A stretch of 5,523 nt of DNA, from the NCBI GenBank assembly GCA_937921525.1, contig CAKZUM010000116.1, positions 1-5,523 on the forward strand, in the 5' to 3' direction. A program made the position numbers and the translations under genes. Below are positions 1-5,523 of this stretch, piece by piece (the stretch's first letter is position 1; the number at the start of each line of letters is the position of its first letter). Under the pieces are notes generated by a model that saw only the letters and a list, made by a program, of their open reading frames with translations, did no database searches and was not told the DNA's origin. This stretch comes from an uncultured Saprospiraceae bacterium (GTDB taxonomy: Bacteria; Bacteroidota; Bacteroidia; Chitinophagales; Saprospiraceae).

Positions 1-45
1 CCACAAATTTAGGAATGGAGTAGCTTGATAAAACTAAGCTGACAA

Positions 46-93
46 AGCTAGGGTTGTATTTTACCACATAGCTAGGGTTGTATTTTACCACAT
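46..93. repeat. 24-bp tandem duplication (2 copies)
   Basis: Two identical, adjacent 24-bp units (46-69 and 70-93) run from 'agctagggtt' to 'taccacat'. The second copy forms the outer part of the left arm of the hairpin at 82-154. The duplication therefore supplies an extra, unpaired copy of the arm's outer 'ttttaccacat' word, which could pair alternatively with the right arm. Exact identity suggests a recent slippage or template-switch event. Confidence 0.9.
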
Positions 94-154
94 AGGTACA
101 TAGGTCACATAGTAGGATGTATACTATGTGACCTATGTACCTATGTGGTAAAAT
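82..154. repeat. Perfect 33-bp inverted repeat with 7-nt loop
   Basis: Positions 82-114 are exactly complementary to 122-154, with a 7-base spacer at 115-121. Within the arm there is an 8-bp direct repeat: 'acataggt' at 90-97 and 98-105, followed by 'c' and a partial copy. No T-tract follows the stem on either strand, so it is not a typical intrinsic terminator. It could still form a cruciform or a very stable RNA stem in transcripts reading through from the ABC-F gene. Confidence 0.95.
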
Positions 155-235
155 TGTCAACTACTTTTGTGGTTTAAATAAACTTGTCGTTAATTTGATA
201 AAAAAATGAACTTTGGTATTTCCAAAACTTAAGAT

Positions 236-1867
236 CTATACTGCCACCGCCCCTAACTCCTCTTTCAACTTCTTAATATCCTCTGACTTTAAATAATCAT
301 CAAAAGTTTTTAAAGAATCAATCATGCCATTCGGTGTAATTTCTATTATCCGATTGGCAACTGTTTGTAGGATTTGATGATCGTGTGTGGTGAAGATCAT
401 ATTTCCGGGAAACTCTTTCATCCCATTATTCAAAGCCGTAATGGATTCCAAATCTAAGTGATTCGTTGGTTCATCCATTAAAAGGAAATTCGGGTGGGCT
501 AACATGATTTTTGATAGCATACATCGGACCTTCTCTCCACCTGATAAGACACTTGATTTTTTATAAATTTCTTCTCCAGAGAAGAACATTCTACCTAAGA
601 AGCCTCGAATAAATTGCTCGTCTTTATTTTCAGAATACTGCCTTAACCAATCTATTAATTCTAAATCATTTTCTTTAGAAAAATACTCTTCATTTTCGTT
701 CGGCAAGTAGGCAACGGTAATTGTTTGCCCCCACTCAATAGTCCCAGAGGTTGGTTTCAATTTGCCAGATAAGACATCGTAAAAAGCTGTCAATGCAGAA
801 GAATCATTTCCTAATAGGGCAATTTTTTCGCCTCTATTTAGTGTCAAATCTATGTTACGGAACATCGTCTGACCATTCTCTGCTACATAGCTTAACTTCG
901 TTAACTTTAGCATCTGATCACCAGGTTCTCTCTCTGGTTTGAAATTGATATAAGGGTATTTTCTACTAGAAGGTTGTATATCTTCTAAATTCAATTTATC
1001 TAATGCTTTCTTACGTGAAGTCGCTTGCTTCGACTTAGAGGCATTCGCGCTAAAACGTTGGATAAACTCTAACATTTCCTTTCGCTTCTGCTCCACCTTT
1101 TTGTTTTTGTTTGCCATTTGCTGTAGCATCAGCTGGCTGGACTCATACCAGAAAGTATAATTACCTGTGTAGACTTTTACCTTTTTGAAATCAATATCTA
1201 CGATATGCGTACAAACCATATCCAAAAAATAACGATCATGTGATATTACAATCACCATATTTGGAAAATCCGCTAAGAAATCTGCTAACCAAGTGGCTGT
1301 CACGGCATCCAAATCGTTCGTAGGCTCATCTAATAATAAGATGTCTGGATTACCAAATAAAGCCTGCGCTAATAACACCTTTACCTTTTCAGACCCACTT
1401 AAGTCTTTCATGTTTTTGTAATGCAAATCCTCTTTAATACCCATATTACTCAAGATCACTGCTGCATCCGTTTCGGCATTCCAGCCGCCCATTTCGCCAT
1501 AGGTAGTTTCCAGATCGGCTGCCCTCAAACCATCCGCTTCTGTAGCATCTGGATTCATATAAATAGCATCCTTTTCTAGCATAATGTCATACATCTCCTT
1601 ATGCCCCATCATAACCGCATTAAGCACCACCTCTTCCTCATATTCAAAGTGATTTTGCTTTAGTATCGCCATCCGCTTACCAGGCTCAATACTTACGGCG
1701 CCCATATTAGGGTCAATCTCTCCAGATAAAATCTTCATAAAGGTAGATTTACCTGCTCCATTGGCTCCAATCACTCCATAGCAATTTCCGTTAGTAAACT
1801 TCACGTTTACTTCATCGAATAAGACTCTTTTGCCAAATTGCAATCCTAAATCGCTTACTGTTATCAT
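236..1867 (-). CDS. ABC-F family ATPase, YbiT-type (translation-associated)
   Basis: The 543-residue protein has two ABC ATPase domains and no membrane segments, as in the ABC-F class. These are soluble proteins that bind the ribosomal E site and modulate translation or antibiotic sensitivity. Domain 1 shows Walker A GANGAGKS (34-41), a slightly altered signature LSGSE (156-160), Walker B ending in DE (180-181) and switch His210. A charged interdomain linker follows (about 240-305), with the 'RFSANASKSKQATSR' stretch seen in E. coli YbiT. Domain 2 has a normal signature LSGGE (441-445), Walker B DE (465-466) and His495. Its Walker A is degenerate: GNDSSALT at 353-360, with Leu at the lysine position. 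Length and collinearity match E. coli YbiT (about 530 residues). The ATG at 1867 lies about 54 bases downstream of a Bacteroidota-type -7 box. The gene is divergent from the hydrolase gene. The family call is firm; the exact physiological role is not known. Confidence 0.93.
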   Translation of the reverse strand: MITVSDLGLQFGKRVLFDEVNVKFTNGNCYGVIGANGAGKSTFMKILSGEIDPNMGAVSIEPGKRMAILKQNHFEYEEEVVLNAVMMGHKEMYDIMLEKDAIYMNPDATEADGLRAADLETTYGEMGGWNAETDAAVILSNMGIKEDLHYKNMKDLSGSEKVKVLLAQALFGNPDILLLDEPTNDLDAVTATWLADFLADFPNMVIVISHDRYFLDMVCTHIVDIDFKKVKVYTGNYTFWYESSQLMLQQMANKNKKVEQKRKEMLEFIQRFSANASKSKQATSRKKALDKLNLEDIQPSSRKYPYINFKPEREPGDQMLKLTKLSYVAENGQTMFRNIDLTLNRGEKIALLGNDSSALTAFYDVLSGKLKPTSGTIEWGQTITVAYLPNENEEYFSKENDLELIDWLRQYSENKDEQFIRGFLGRMFFSGEEIYKKSSVLSGGEKVRCMLSKIMLAHPNFLLMDEPTNHLDLESITALNNGMKEFPGNMIFTTHDHQILQTVANRIIEITPNGMIDSLKTFDDYLKSEDIKKLKEELGAVAV

Positions 1868-1920
1868 GCCTAATTTTGTTAGAAAGTAGACTACTATATC
1901 TACTATAGCTTAAAAAAGCG

Positions 1921-1928
1921 CAAAAGTA
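1921..1928 (-). promoter_or_regulatory. Putative -7 box of the ABC-F gene promoter
   Basis: On the minus strand this reads TACTTTTG, an exact fit to the Bacteroidota primary-sigma -7 consensus TAnnTTTG. It lies 53 bases before the ATG of the ABC-F gene, implying a leader of about 45 nt. The -33 element (TTTG/TTG) is not obvious in the AT-rich sequence 19-23 bases upstream. The call rests on the -7 box and its position. Confidence 0.6.
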
Positions 1929-2012
1929 CGTATTTATTAAGGAAATAGGTAATAAAATTCAAGCGATTAACTGATTTATAACATAACTTGTAGTTCCTAT
2001 CCTCCACTTTTC

Positions 2013-2098
2013 CTATCGTATAGATATAACGCGGATTGTTAATCCGTTTTTTCAATGAATAATTTGAGTGGATTGACAATCCGCTTTATATACGATAG
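2013..2098. repeat. Imperfect long hairpin abutting the hydrolase start codon
   Basis: The left arm 2013-2045 pairs with the right arm 2070-2098. The outer ten bases (ctatcgtata / tatacgatag) are perfect. A 4-nt bulge on the left side follows, then 19 positions with 17 Watson-Crick matches; one of the two mismatches is a possible G-U pair. Each arm also contains its own small palindrome (ggattgttaatcc and ggattgacaatcc), so a four-way or two-hairpin alternative fold is possible. The loop is about 24 nt. The right arm ends one base before the ATG at 2100, so in RNA the fold could affect translation initiation. Confidence 0.75.
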
Positions 2099-2099
2099 C

Positions 2100-3842
2100 A
2101 TGAAAATCAATTTATTTCTATTCCTTTTATTCTTATCCCTCCCACTTACTGCTCAAGAATGCCTTCCCTTAGCTAATACATCAAACTTAGCAAGGACCAA
2201 TTTGCCTTTAAAAGAAATCATAGGCATCAATGCTGGATATGAAATAGAACATTTCACCAAGGCTAATAATTTTCCTTTGGAAGAGGTGAAGGAATTATGT
2301 AGTATCATACGTTTCTTTTATCAACAAGATAAGGACTATGACGGCATCGCCCCCAAAGACATTAGACTAGGAGAAAAAACAAATGCAGAATTGGTAGCGG
2401 ATTCCCCACCAGGTTATTTGTGGGACAATTATATAAGAATTAAAAAGATTAAAAAGGCTGGTTTCAAAGTGTCTGTAGCTATCGAAATATCTGTAAGAAG
2501 CTTTCCTGATAAATGGTGGCGACAGGAAGAGTTAGGAAATTCTCTACAAGAAATTCAAGAGACAGGTATGGATTGGGCCTGTGCTTTTTTAAAAGTGTAT
2601 GATCCTAAAAGTACCGATAACTCCTTCCCTAACACATCTCCTTTAGTCGATATTTTAGAGTTAGGAAATGAGCCTTGGGGCGACCCCGGTATAGCTGCCT
2701 ACCAAGCTTACATTGCAGGCATATTGCAAGCATTTGATGAGTATTATGGCAATACCAAACCACGTATAGGAATAGCAGGTGCAGCCTATCAAGCCCATGA
2801 ATTAAAAGGTTCAACTTTCGGTAGCGGTCATTTAGGGGATGCGGTGGGTATAATGATAGGTAGTCCAAAACAAGCCAAAGTCCGTTCCTATATTACGGAA
2901 GGTATCGGCGTACATAATTACAACTTTTCGGATTATAGAAAACTAGATGTACATACCATCCAACAACATCCAGAGGCAACGAATGGTGGATTTCATATTT
3001 ATAAAAATATATCCACTTGGGTTAATCAGCATATGCCTATTGGGCAGCAAAAAGTCAACGCCACCGAGTTTGGCTGGAACTCCGATGATGAGCCCGGTCA
3101 CATCTTTGAATGCTATAAAGCGAATCAATGGGGCGGTTGTCAAGAAGCAAATTTTGCTAATACAGTAGCTTTGAGTATGCCCGGATGTAATTACAATTAT
3201 AGCAAAGGGGAATGTGGAAAAGCGGTCAAAATCGGGATTGGTAGAACAGCACAAGCTGCCTATATTATTCGCTCTATTTTGCTCTTGCATAGCTGGGGGG
3301 CGAACCAAGCAGTCATCTATAATTTAATGGATGACTGGACGAATGGTGCTTATTACTCTAATGGTTTAGTGGACACTAATGTCCCTTCTAATGTATCAGA
3401 ACTGAAGACAATGTTTATTCGGCCCAAAGAAAAAAAAGAGACTTGGTACGCTTTACTAAAGTTGAATCAATTACTAGGAGATCAGTATTTTTTAGGTACT
3501 TATGGCACTGCCAAGGATAAGGGAATCTTTGTCCAAATATATGGAGACGCCGATGGTCGACCTAAGAATATGGTGGCGTGGCATGCCGTTGACATTAACA
3601 AACTAAAGTATGGTAAAAAGAATATGCGTAATAGTTCTGCCAATATTACCGTTGTAGAAAACCAAGTAGTACCCTTAGATATAGCAACTTTAGGCTGCCC
3701 TTCCAATGTTCAAATTGATCTCAATGGAAAAGCAACTTATTTAGATGGTAGAAACCCAAGCTATAGCCGTCCAAGTACAGAACTTTATCGAAATGGACAG
3801 TTATGGGTTTCTGCTATACCTATTGTTATTCCTTTAAAATAG
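2100..3842 (+). CDS. Secreted glycoside hydrolase-like protein, clan GH-A TIM barrel
   Basis: The 580-residue protein starts with a clear signal peptide (MKINLFLFLLFLSLPLTA, probable cleavage after Ala18), so it is probably exported to the periplasm or beyond. An (alpha/beta)8 glycosidase core is suggested by ELGNEPWG, with Asn190-Glu191 as candidate acid/base after strand 4. HNY at 272-274 fits strand 6, and TEFGW, with Glu323 as candidate nucleophile, fits strand 7. This order and spacing is typical of retaining clan GH-A enzymes (GH5/30/39-like), but I cannot assign a family or substrate. Residues about 445-580 look like a small beta-rich C-terminal domain. Cys338, 347, 363 and 372 form a cluster that may make disulfides. 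No T9SS sorting domain is evident at the C-terminus, and Cys21 is not in a lipobox. I chose ATG 2100 over the in-frame ATG 2055 because the latter adds 15 residues encoded by a hairpin repeat ahead of the signal peptide. No Shine-Dalgarno is visible. Confidence 0.8.
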   Translation: MKINLFLFLLFLSLPLTAQECLPLANTSNLARTNLPLKEIIGINAGYEIEHFTKANNFPLEEVKELCSIIRFFYQQDKDYDGIAPKDIRLGEKTNAELVADSPPGYLWDNYIRIKKIKKAGFKVSVAIEISVRSFPDKWWRQEELGNSLQEIQETGMDWACAFLKVYDPKSTDNSFPNTSPLVDILELGNEPWGDPGIAAYQAYIAGILQAFDEYYGNTKPRIGIAGAAYQAHELKGSTFGSGHLGDAVGIMIGSPKQAKVRSYITEGIGVHNYNFSDYRKLDVHTIQQHPEATNGGFHIYKNISTWVNQHMPIGQQKVNATEFGWNSDDEPGHIFECYKANQWGGCQEANFANTVALSMPGCNYNYSKGECGKAVKIGIGRTAQAAYIIRSILLLHSWGANQAVIYNLMDDWTNGAYYSNGLVDTNVPSNVSELKTMFIRPKEKKETWYALLKLNQLLGDQYFLGTYGTAKDKGIFVQIYGDADGRPKNMVAWHAVDINKLKYGKKNMRNSSANITVVENQVVPLDIATLGCPSNVQIDLNGKATYLDGRNPSYSRPSTELYRNGQLWVSAIPIVIPLK

Positions 3843-3908
3843 GATGAGGGTTTTTATTTTTAAAAATCTTGATAAGTTTATCAAAGCCGTTTATACTTAT
3901 CGTGCTTT

Positions 3909-3972
3909 TTTTACCACGGATTCACGGATTAGGCTGAGTAGGACGCTTATAATCCGTGAATCCGTGGTAAAA
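3909..3972. repeat. Perfect 23-bp inverted repeat with 18-nt loop
   Basis: Positions 3909-3931 are exactly complementary to 3950-3972. The arm contains an 8-bp direct repeat, cacggatt, at 3915-3922 and 3923-3930. This parallels the 8-bp repeat in the arm of the 82-154 hairpin although the words differ. The stem lies about 65 bases after the hydrolase stop codon and could attenuate or end that transcript, but only a short run of T (3985-3990) follows after a 12-base gap. Confidence 0.93.
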
Positions 3973-3989
3973 GAATGTCAACCACTTTT

Positions 3990-3997
3990 TAGGTTTG
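3990..3997 (+). promoter_or_regulatory. Possible -7 box inside repeat copy 2, for the DUF819 gene
   Basis: TAGGTTTG matches the Bacteroidota TAnnTTTG consensus and lies 34 bases before the ATG at 4032, giving a plausible leader of about 28 nt. No convincing -33 TTTG/TTG is seen at the expected spacing. The same position in repeat copy 1 is not conserved as a -7 box, so this may be chance. Confidence 0.35.
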
Positions 3998-4031
3998 GAT
4001 AAACTTGTCAAAATCTTCTTACCTTCATCCC

Positions 4032-5156
4032 ATGATCTATGTTCAGTTATTGATAATCGCACTATTTCCTTACCTAGCCAAAATCATTTCTCAGAAAACA
4101 GTTACTTGGCTCAGTCCTGTAGTACTTTGTTATCTAATGGGTATTTTGTTAGCTAATTGGCAAGGGTTGCTGATTAACCATGCCATTGCAGATTATGCCA
4201 CTCAAGGAACGATCCTATTGGCACTACCCTTTCTGCTTTACTCCACCAATTTATCAAGGGAGATTTTTAAAGAATTCAAGACCGCTTTATTGGCCTTTTT
4301 ACTCTGTGTTTTTAGCGGCTTAATAGGAACGGTCTCTACTGCATTTCTACTGTATGGAACTTATGACAATGCACCTATATTAGCAGGAATGATCGCTGCT
4401 ATATTCTCTGGTGGCATCCCTAATATGCAAGCTGTCGGCATGGCATTGGAAGCAGACAAACAGACCATTGTTTTAATGAATACCGCAGACGTATTTGTGG
4501 GGGGTATATTCTTAGTATTTCTCACATCAATTGCTCATTCAGTTCTAGGATTATTTTTAAACAACTACATAAAAGGAAATTTACAAATGAGTAAATCACA
4601 AAACAGTAGTAGTAAAAATATTATTAATTTAACTGATTTTGTAAAAGGACTTCTGTTGACGTTAGCTATTATTGGGTTCTCTGTGGGAATGAGCTTTTTA
4701 TTCTTTCAAAAATTAGCGGCTACTTTTATCATTCTGGCTATCACAACACTAAGTTTATTAGCAACTAAATTTAAATGGGTCCAGCAATTAAAGGGTACTT
4801 TTGAAATTGGGGATTATCTATTGCTCATGTTTTGTGTAGCGGTGGGTATGCTGGCTAATTTTGATAATATACTAACGGATGGGAAGCATGTGATTGTCTT
4901 TTTAGCTTTTGCATGGGGTTTTACGGTGTTATTACATTGGCTATTTTGCTATTTCTTCAAAATAGATCGAGATACAGCTATCGTCACTCAGACGGCTGCC
5001 ATATATGGCCCTGTATTTATTGGTCAAATTGCTAGTACTATTGGTAATCGTCGATTGGTTTTTCCTGGGATTGCACTTGGTTTATTAGGGATTGCTATGG
5101 GGAATTATGTTGGGGTGTTTGTTTATTGGGTGGTGAGTTGGGGACTGCCACTCTAA
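4032..5156 (+). CDS. DUF819 (YjcL-like) polytopic membrane protein
   Basis: The 374-residue, very hydrophobic protein has about 10-12 predicted membrane segments (for example around 3-18, 25-43, 57-74, 84-108, 146-176, 204-244, 260-275, 286-308 and 344-368). Diagnostic features of DUF819 are a Gly-rich mid-protein re-entrant-like stretch, IFSGGIPNMQAVGMALE (124-140), and the C-terminal pattern IYGPVFIGQIASTIGNRR then VFPGIALGLLGIAMGNYVG (324-361). The family resembles secondary transporters in fold, but its substrate is not established as far as I know. The polar stretch 181-200 (KGNLQMSKSQNSSSKNIINL) fits a central cytoplasmic loop between two halves. I chose ATG 4032; the longer frame from TTG 4005 would begin inside the terminal repeat of the upstream element and adds nine polar residues. 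The gene is co-directional with the hydrolase gene, 189 bp downstream, and probably has its own promoter. Confidence 0.8.
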   Translation: MIYVQLLIIALFPYLAKIISQKTVTWLSPVVLCYLMGILLANWQGLLINHAIADYATQGTILLALPFLLYSTNLSREIFKEFKTALLAFLLCVFSGLIGTVSTAFLLYGTYDNAPILAGMIAAIFSGGIPNMQAVGMALEADKQTIVLMNTADVFVGGIFLVFLTSIAHSVLGLFLNNYIKGNLQMSKSQNSSSKNIINLTDFVKGLLLTLAIIGFSVGMSFLFFQKLAATFIILAITTLSLLATKFKWVQQLKGTFEIGDYLLLMFCVAVGMLANFDNILTDGKHVIVFLAFAWGFTVLLHWLFCYFFKIDRDTAIVTQTAAIYGPVFIGQIASTIGNRRLVFPGIALGLLGIAMGNYVGVFVYWVVSWGLPL

Positions 5157-5159
5157 TTC

Positions 5160-5318
5160 CTGAATCAGAATTTGCGGGATTTGAGAATTTGCAGAATGCT
5201 AGGTGTAGGTAGCGGTCTGAATCAGAATTTTCGGAATTATAGAATTTGCAGAATGCTAGGTGTAGGCAGCGGTCTGAATCAGGATTTGAGAATTTGCAGA
5301 ATGCTAGGTATAGACAGC
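5160..5318. repeat. Tandem array of about 57-bp units (2 full, 1 shortened)
   Basis: Units start at 5160, 5217 and 5274, each with 'ctgaatca'. The first two are 57 bp and end in 'agcggt'; they differ mainly in the segment after 'cagaattt'. The third lacks about 9 bp near its start and diverges after 'gacagc'. All share the core 'gaatttgcagaatgctaggt'. The array starts four bases after the DUF819 stop codon, has no coding potential that I can support, and occupies the gap between two convergent genes. Confidence 0.9.
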
Positions 5319-5424
5319 TTTTAAATATTGCAGCTCTATGTGCAGAAAAATAAGATCACCTATATACAAAGAGTAAGTAACACTCAAAATTCTGTAAATT
5401 CTCAAATCCTGCAAATTCTGATTC
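5162..5424. repeat. 36-bp inverted repeat spanning the convergent intergenic gap
   Basis: Positions 5162-5197 (part of array unit 1) are complementary to 5389-5424 at 34 of 36 positions. The two exceptions (5176/5410 and 5191/5395) are G opposite T, so a plus-strand RNA would pair through the whole 36 bases using G-U wobbles. Units 2 and 3 can compete for the same right arm. The position between convergent gene ends suggests a role in transcript ending or 3'-end protection, but the loop is long (191 nt) and no T-tract follows. Confidence 0.8.
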
Positions 5425-5442
5425 CAACAATGAGATAGCACC

Positions 5443-5523
5443 TCACACCTTAATAAACACCTCCCGCTTATACAATACCCAAGCCACCACCCAATGCATC
5501 AACACATAAAAAGCAGCAAACAA
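5443..5523 (-). CDS. C-terminal fragment of a membrane protein (cut by window edge)
   Basis: The minus strand reads 26 codons in from the window edge to a TGA at 5445-5443, giving LFAAFYVLMHWVVAWVLYKR then EVFIKV. This is one hydrophobic membrane helix followed by a short basic tail. A helix followed by 'LY-K/R-K/R...-F-I-K-V' is a common ending of Bacteroidota multi-pass acyltransferases, such as heparan-alpha-glucosaminide N-acetyltransferase-like (COG4299/DUF5009) proteins. That match is from memory and rests on few residues. The gene converges on the DUF819 gene, with the repeat array between them. Confidence 0.55.
   Translation of the reverse strand: MFAAFYVLMHWVVAWVLYKREVFIKV

Larger units (their letters stand above)
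24..188. mobile_element. Non-coding hairpin repeat element, copy 1 (MITE/REP-like)
   Basis: This stretch aligns with 3868-4011. Both copies begin with 'cttgata' and a nearby 'caaagc', and both have a central long hairpin whose outermost bases are 'ttttaccac'/'gtggtaaaa'. Both then carry a tail of the form tgtcaacYactttt, a short gap, ggttt, two bases, and ataaacttgtc (about 155-188 here). No open reading frame lies inside. The family name is my inference: it could be a miniature transposable element mobilised in trans, or a REP-like palindromic repeat. The terminal inverted repeats that are clear in copy 2 are poor here, so this copy may be decayed. It lies just downstream of the 3' end of the ABC-F gene. 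Confidence 0.6.
3868..4011. mobile_element. Non-coding hairpin repeat element, copy 2, with terminal inverted repeats
   Basis: The element is about 143 bp with nested symmetry. The outer 20-bp terminal repeats at 3869-3888 and 3992-4011 are inverted and match at 17 of 20 positions. Inside lies a perfect 23-bp inverted repeat (3909-3931 with 3950-3972). Its 'gtggtaaaa' edge, the tgtcaacYactttt word and the ataaacttgtc end match the element at 24-188. The left terminal repeat is itself a small palindrome (ttgataa / ttatcaa). No protein is encoded. The structure resembles a MITE or palindromic intergenic repeat; mobility is inferred, and target-site duplications are not evident. It fills the gap between the hydrolase and DUF819 genes. 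Confidence 0.65.

Noticed and set aside
82..154. Intrinsic terminator for the ABC-F gene
   Set aside because: The stem is strong but no T-tract follows on the minus strand, and the stem is far longer than usual terminators.
1871..1878. TAATTTTG as a plus-strand -7 box for the hydrolase gene
   Set aside because: It fits TAnnTTTG but lies about 220 bp from the start with no -33 element. Such AT-rich matches are expected by chance.
2055..2099. N-terminal extension of the hydrolase from ATG 2055
   Set aside because: It adds 15 residues before an otherwise standard signal peptide, and its codons lie in the loop and right arm of a hairpin repeat. ATG 2100 is the better start.
2629..3308. Minus-strand open frames inside the hydrolase gene
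   Set aside because: They are antisense shadows of a gene with a clear signal peptide and catalytic motifs, and their translations show no recognisable domain.
4005..4031. TTG start for the DUF819 protein
   Set aside because: It lies in the terminal repeat of the upstream element and leaves too short a leader for the nearest -7 box. ATG 4032 begins right at the first membrane segment.
5160..5424. CRISPR array
   Set aside because: The units are near-identical along their whole length with no unique spacers, one copy is inverted, and no cas genes are seen.

Overview
The window looks like chromosomal DNA from a member of the Bacteroidota. This rests on the AT-rich base composition, a -7 promoter element of the Bacteroidota type (TAnnTTTG) in front of the ABC-F gene, weak or absent Shine-Dalgarno sequences, and hairpin-forming intergenic repeats built on 'ggatt'-like words. 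The genus cannot be fixed from the sequence alone.

Layout: (1) 1-235 has no gene. It holds a 24-bp tandem duplication and a perfect 33-bp inverted repeat, with a conserved tail that recurs later in the window. (2) 236-1867, minus strand: a YbiT-type ABC-F ATPase with a degenerate second Walker A. (3) 1868-2099: a divergent intergenic region with a good promoter for the ABC-F gene and an imperfect long hairpin ending one base before the next start codon. (4) 2100-3842, plus strand: a secreted TIM-barrel glycoside hydrolase of clan GH-A type, family not assigned. (5) 3843-4031: a second copy of the hairpin element seen at the window start, here with 20-bp terminal inverted repeats. (6) 4032-5156, plus strand: a DUF819 (YjcL-like) polytopic membrane protein. 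(7) 5157-5442: a tandem array of about 57-bp units with an inverted copy 36 bp long, lying between convergent genes. (8) 5443-5523, minus strand: the C-terminal end of another membrane protein, cut by the window edge.

The protein genes look like ordinary, functionally unrelated neighbours. ABC-F proteins act at the ribosome, the hydrolase is probably exported and cuts glycans, and the DUF819 protein is in the inner membrane with no settled substrate. A hydrolase-transporter partnership is possible, but the sequence does not demonstrate it. The most interesting content is intergenic. Every gap between genes carries a different long palindrome. Two of these (1-188 and 3868-4011) appear to be one element family whose outer parts are conserved while the hairpin arms are replaced yet remain perfectly self-complementary. 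Two start codons given by the longest open reading frames (2055 and TTG 4005) fall inside such repeats, so I moved the starts to 2100 and 4032.
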